A DNA stretch of 9,302 nucleotides from Bacteroidota bacterium (GTDB taxonomy: Bacteria > Bacteroidota > Kryptoniia > Kryptoniales > JAKASW01), in the NCBI GenBank assembly GCA_021785235.1, contig JAJYGB010000355.1:1-9302 (forward strand), in the 5' to 3' direction. The position numbers and the translations under genes were made by a program. Of this stretch, positions 6,653 to 9,302 are shown piece by piece (positions within the stretch are counted from its first letter, which is position 1; each line of letters begins with the position of its first letter). The notes beneath the pieces were generated by a model. It saw only the letters and a program-made list of their open reading frames with translations, did not search any database and was not told the origin of the DNA.

Positions 6653-7824
6653 CTCTTCGTAGGCGTATATGTTATCGTAAGTCTGGGCTTCAATGAATCT
6701 GGCGCGTTGCCGTTGTATAAGAACACCAGGTCCGCGGTATTAAGCTCGTTGCTTTGGACAAGCATGAAGCCATTGTTCTGTGAATCCACCATATACTGAA
6801 CTATGCTCGTGACATTGAACTTGTAAACATTTCCGACTGGATAGCCGAACGACGGGAAGTTGCTATTAACCTGGTTGGAGGCCGCGTTGATTGTATAGTA
6901 CGCGGTGAGCGTGTCAGCGACATATTTTCTCGTATATGGAAGCTGCGCAGCCGAATCGATCTGCAACGTAAGCGTTGCTTGATTGATGATGCTATAGCTA
7001 GGAACATGACTCAAGTCAAAAACCATGTTTGCTCTTTCACCGGTCCCTGCTTGTACGATAGAATAAGGCCCTTGCGGCGCTGTCGTCTCAATTGAGGTCT
7101 GAGCTACCGAGGTGGCATAGCTGAGCGTTACGGTGGTGGTATCGAGCGTGTTGTTCTTGATATAGATAACTGTGCAAACCGGGATCTGCCCAGCGACGCC
7201 GTATACCGGACCGTAGACCGAAACTACGCCCTGATTATCGAGCGGCTTAATGATGAAACCGTTGTTCGGGACAGTGGTATCGTGAGTAGCTCTGGCCCAC
7301 TGCCTGACTACCGATGAATCGATATTCAAGACTATTGTGGAATCGGTCACCTGGCTCGAGGTAATTATGTTCTGCGAGCCATACCCTATCGCGTTGACGC
7401 TGTCCCAGGTGAACGTCGTGGAATTCCAAACGGTATCCATCGAGTACCCGGCGAACGTCATGTTGTTGTAATTCTCGCCCCCGCTTTCCATCTGGTACGA
7501 CGAGCGATACAAGGTCACCGTTGTGGAGAGGATCGTCTCTGCAGTGTCCACAGGATCCAGCGCTGAAAATCTAATAAGCAAATCAGCCTCCGTCCACGGC
7601 ACTTTCCCGAGGAGCAGCTCCGAGCTCGTGCCGGTCGCCAATCCCGTGTTCACCTGCGTGGTCGTCACCTTCGCAGAGTCAGCAACCGAATTAAAATAAA
7701 CGGGCACCAGCGCCGTGTCGCTCGACACCAGCCAAGCTCCTGTCTGGTTAATCTTGTTCGAGCAACCGACTACAAACATCGACAGAGCGAGCGCAAAAAG
7801 CGAACTCTTAATTATCAGTTTCAA
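6649..7824 (-). CDS. Lipoprotein with two tandem DNRLRE/DUF4270-like beta-sandwich modules
   Basis: A 391-residue exported lipoprotein of unknown function. Residues 1-20 are a signal ending in the lipobox VVGC, with Cys21 as the lipid-bearing residue. Two similar modules follow: about 55-223 and about 229-387. Each has a LLIRFSAL or MVFDLSHV strand, a TTVTLY or ATLTLQI strand, a late (V/N)xxxVxx segment, an NNGF turn (187-190, 350-353), and a closing PxxTxxY-like strand (215-221, 380-386). This is the pattern of DNRLRE/CBM-like sandwiches; the LLLG, then DLLIRF order near 70-86 also recalls DUF4270 lipoproteins of Bacteroidota. There is only one cysteine in the mature part besides Cys21 (Cys217). 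The start is TTG at 7824-7822, inside the last 17 nt of the HAD gene; the only near alternative, Met16, would destroy the signal peptide. It shares ATGA with the barrel gene downstream. Confidence 0.75.
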   Translation of the reverse strand: MKLIIKSSLFALALSMFVVGCSNKINQTGAWLVSSDTALVPVYFNSVADSAKVTTTQVNTGLATGTSSELLLGKVPWTEADLLIRFSALDPVDTAETILSTTVTLYRSSYQMESGGENYNNMTFAGYSMDTVWNSTTFTWDSVNAIGYGSQNIITSSQVTDSTIVLNIDSSVVRQWARATHDTTVPNNGFIIKPLDNQGVVSVYGPVYGVAGQIPVCTVIYIKNNTLDTTTVTLSYATSVAQTSIETTAPQGPYSIVQAGTGERANMVFDLSHVPSYSIINQATLTLQIDSAAQLPYTRKYVADTLTAYYTINAASNQVNSNFPSFGYPVGNVYKFNVTSIVQYMVDSQNNGFMLVQSNELNTADLVFLYNGNAPDSLKPRLTITYTPTKR

Positions 7825-8380
7825 TCTTCTTTCGGATAAAATTTGTTACACTATCGAAAAGGTTCTCAGCAAGATAATCTATTTTGATTCCGCCGTCAAT
7901 GCACCGCTGATAGTCGGCCTCACCGTATCCGGTTCTCACGAGCGAAGTGAAGGCTCCGGCATTTTCCCCGCATTTGACATCGCTCCACTTGTCGCCGACG
8001 ACAAACGAACTTGAAAGGTCCACACCGAATTCCGCCGCCGCCCGCAAAAGCATTCCTATGCCTGGTTTGCGGCAGTCACAGTTGACCTTGTCCCCGTAGT
8101 TTGGATGGTGCGGACAGTAATATATCGCGTCAACTCTCGCGCCTGATTCCTTCAGAATCTCGACAAGCCTGGAATTGACAGAATCCACCTGCGCGGCGGT
8201 CATTATTCCCCGCGAGATGCCCGATTGATTCGAGATGATGACAACCTTAAGCCCGAGCGCGTTTGCAATCTTTATTGCCTCGGATGAGCCTTCTATCAGC
8301 TCGAGATCGTCCGGGTCGGTAAGGTAATCCTTGTCGATGTTGATCGTTCCGTCCCGATCAATGAAAACGGCCCGGTTCAC
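7808..8380 (-). CDS. gmhB: HAD-IIIA phosphatase, GmhB-like (heptose 1,7-bisphosphate 7-phosphatase family)
   Basis: A 190-residue single-domain HAD phosphatase. The catalytic DRDGT has Asp8 (nucleophile) and Asp10 (acid/base); motif II is SNQSG (50-54); motif III Lys105 lies in CDCRKPGIGM; motif IV is GDKWSD (129-134). The zinc loop CPHH (89-92) with CDC (101-103) is typical of GmhB and of the related histidinol-phosphatase part of HisB. GmhB removes the 7-phosphate of D-glycero-D-manno-heptose 1,7-bisphosphate in LPS or S-layer heptose synthesis. No other heptose or histidine gene is in the window, so the exact substrate is inferred from the family and the symbol is tentative. It starts at GTG (8380), overlapping the glgA stop as GTGA, with GGA four bases upstream. 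Its end overlaps the lipoprotein gene by 17 nt. Confidence 0.87.
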   Translation of the reverse strand: MNRAVFIDRDGTINIDKDYLTDPDDLELIEGSSEAIKIANALGLKVVIISNQSGISRGIMTAAQVDSVNSRLVEILKESGARVDAIYYCPHHPNYGDKVNCDCRKPGIGMLLRAAAEFGVDLSSSFVVGDKWSDVKCGENAGAFTSLVRTGYGEADYQRCIDGGIKIDYLAENLFDSVTNFIRKKIETDN

Positions 8381-9302
8381 TTTTCCAGAATCTTGTTATA
8401 CAGGTCTTCGTATTGCTTTGCTGAACTTGTCCAGGAAAAATCCTCCATCATCGCGTTACGCATCACCTTCTGCCAGTTTTTCTGGTCCTCGAAGAGCGAA
8501 ACTGCGCGGGTAATTGCTTTCACCATCGACGCCGAGCTGTACTCTTCGAAGAAAAACCCGGTCCCGGTCCCTTTCTGAGGATTAACCTCAACCACGGTGT
8601 CGGCGAGTCCGCCAGTTTTTCTGACAACCGGGATTGTGCCGTACTTCAAGGAGTAAAGCTGGTTCAGGCCGCACGGCTCAAACTTGCTCGGCATGAGAAA
8701 TATGTCGGATGCCCCTTCAATCAAATGCGCGAGCTCGTCGTTGTAGCCAAGTTCGAGAGAGAAATGATCCGGATATTTCTTTGCCAGCGCTTCCAACTTG
8801 GTGTGGTACTGCTTCTCGCCTGTGCCTAGAAGAATAAACTGCACCTTCAACTTCATCAGGTCCGCGAAGCCGTCAATGACAAGGTCTATCCCTTTCTGTT
8901 CCACTAGCCTTGTCACCATCCCTATAAGCGGAACACCCGGCTCGAATTTCTTATCGAACCTCTTGAGCAGATACTTCTTGTTCTCGACTTTCGCGTCGAG
9001 CGTCTTCACGCTGTATTTGAACGGGATGAACTGATCTGTATCGGGATTCCACAGAGAATAATCGATGCCGTTCACTATGCCTGAAAATTTCTTTTTCTTC
9101 TTGGCGAGGACCCCTTCCAATCCGAAGCCGTATTCTTCGCTCCCGGATATCTCGTTCGCGTACGTGCTGCTGACGGTGGTAACATAGTCGGAATAAACGA
9201 TACCCGCCTTCATGAAGCTGAACTTACCGTAAAACTCCGCCCCTTCCGGCGTGAACACGTCCGCCGGTAGTCCGGTTTTCTGAAATGTCTCTTTCGGAAA
9301 CA
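8377..9302 (-). CDS. glgA: Glycogen/starch synthase (GT5), C-terminal part
   Basis: The last 307 codons of a glycogen synthase that transfers glucose from ADP- or UDP-glucose to the end of an alpha-1,4-glucan; the 5' part, including the N-terminal KxGGL substrate motif, lies beyond the right edge. The fragment opens in the end of the N-terminal Rossmann domain: TFQKTGLPADVFTPEG, then KAGIVYSDYVTTVS (fragment 31-44) and the linker NGIDYSLWNPDTD (77-89). The C-terminal nucleotide-binding domain has VTRLVEQKG (129-137), LLGTGEKQY, and SKFEPCGLNQLYSLKYG (205-221) with the conserved Glu208, followed by RKTGGLADTV and a GTGFFF segment. Reading is open through the edge, so the GTG at 9258 is internal, not a start. 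The stop overlaps the HAD GTG start. Glycogen synthases lie next to DUF4270 lipoprotein genes in many Bacteroidota, as I recall, which fits the lipoprotein here. Confidence 0.95.
   Translation of the reverse strand, partial: FPKETFQKTGLPADVFTPEGAEFYGKFSFMKAGIVYSDYVTTVSSTYANEISGSEEYGFGLEGVLAKKKKKFSGIVNGIDYSLWNPDTDQFIPFKYSVKTLDAKVENKKYLLKRFDKKFEPGVPLIGMVTRLVEQKGIDLVIDGFADLMKLKVQFILLGTGEKQYHTKLEALAKKYPDHFSLELGYNDELAHLIEGASDIFLMPSKFEPCGLNQLYSLKYGTIPVVRKTGGLADTVVEVNPQKGTGTGFFFEEYSSASMVKAITRAVSLFEDQKNWQKVMRNAMMEDFSWTSSAKQYEDLYNKILEK

Noticed and set aside
7715..8014. 99-codon plus-strand open frame across the lipoprotein/HAD junction
   Set aside because: It runs antisense to two supported genes and has no motif, signal or ribosome site.
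8377..9258. Reading glgA as a short complete gene starting at the GTG at 9258
   Set aside because: The frame stays open to the right edge and the upstream residues (TFQKTGLPAD) match GlgA, so the gene is a fragment cut by the window.
1..9302. tRNA, rRNA, CRISPR array, transposase or phage genes
   Set aside because: No matching conserved sequence, regular repeat-spacer pattern or recognisable protein was seen on either strand.

Overview
The window reads as a contiguous piece of a bacterial chromosome in which every supported gene lies on the minus strand. It suggests the Bacteroidota/Chlorobiota/Ignavibacteriota (FCB) superphylum, perhaps an Ignavibacteria- or Kryptonia-like lineage. The reasons are the serine hydroxymethyltransferase, which has the FCB-type '[11 protein letters not shown]' sequence and a short insert after the PLP lysine; a FadL/PorV-like outer-membrane protein; a lipoprotein recalling DUF4270/DNRLRE proteins; and the scarcity of strong Shine-Dalgarno sites. 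The lineage is an inference from protein character. No RNA gene, CRISPR array, insertion sequence, phage gene or integration site was found.

In the direction of transcription (high to low coordinates), the first block is glgA (3' part only, running off the right edge), a GmhB-like HAD phosphatase, a two-module lipoprotein and a FadL-like beta-barrel. These four genes overlap by 4, 17 and 4 nt, so they are almost certainly one translationally coupled operon. It joins glycogen synthesis and sugar-phosphate metabolism to two envelope proteins of unknown role. A 156-nt gap with degenerate AGTCC direct repeats separates it from the second block.

The second block is glyA (serine/glycine and one-carbon metabolism), tatC (Tat export translocase) and a trans-polyprenyl diphosphate synthase (quinone or carrier-lipid side chain). 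glyA and tatC share an ATGA overlap; the synthase follows tatC after 17 nt and starts at TTG behind a good AGGTGA site. A 71-nt gap with a small palindrome leads to a patatin-like phospholipase. An 87-nt gap with a plausible sigma70-type promoter then leads to a secreted glycoside hydrolase family 2 enzyme, cut by the left edge before its catalytic residues.

Most of the window is ordinary housekeeping and envelope metabolism. The parts most worth a second look are the glgA-HAD-lipoprotein-barrel operon, the duplicated module in the lipoprotein, the altered substrate-loop motif in the GH2 enzyme, and altered residues in the PLP-phosphate loop of GlyA. I see no clear evidence of an undescribed defence, mobile or RNA-based system.
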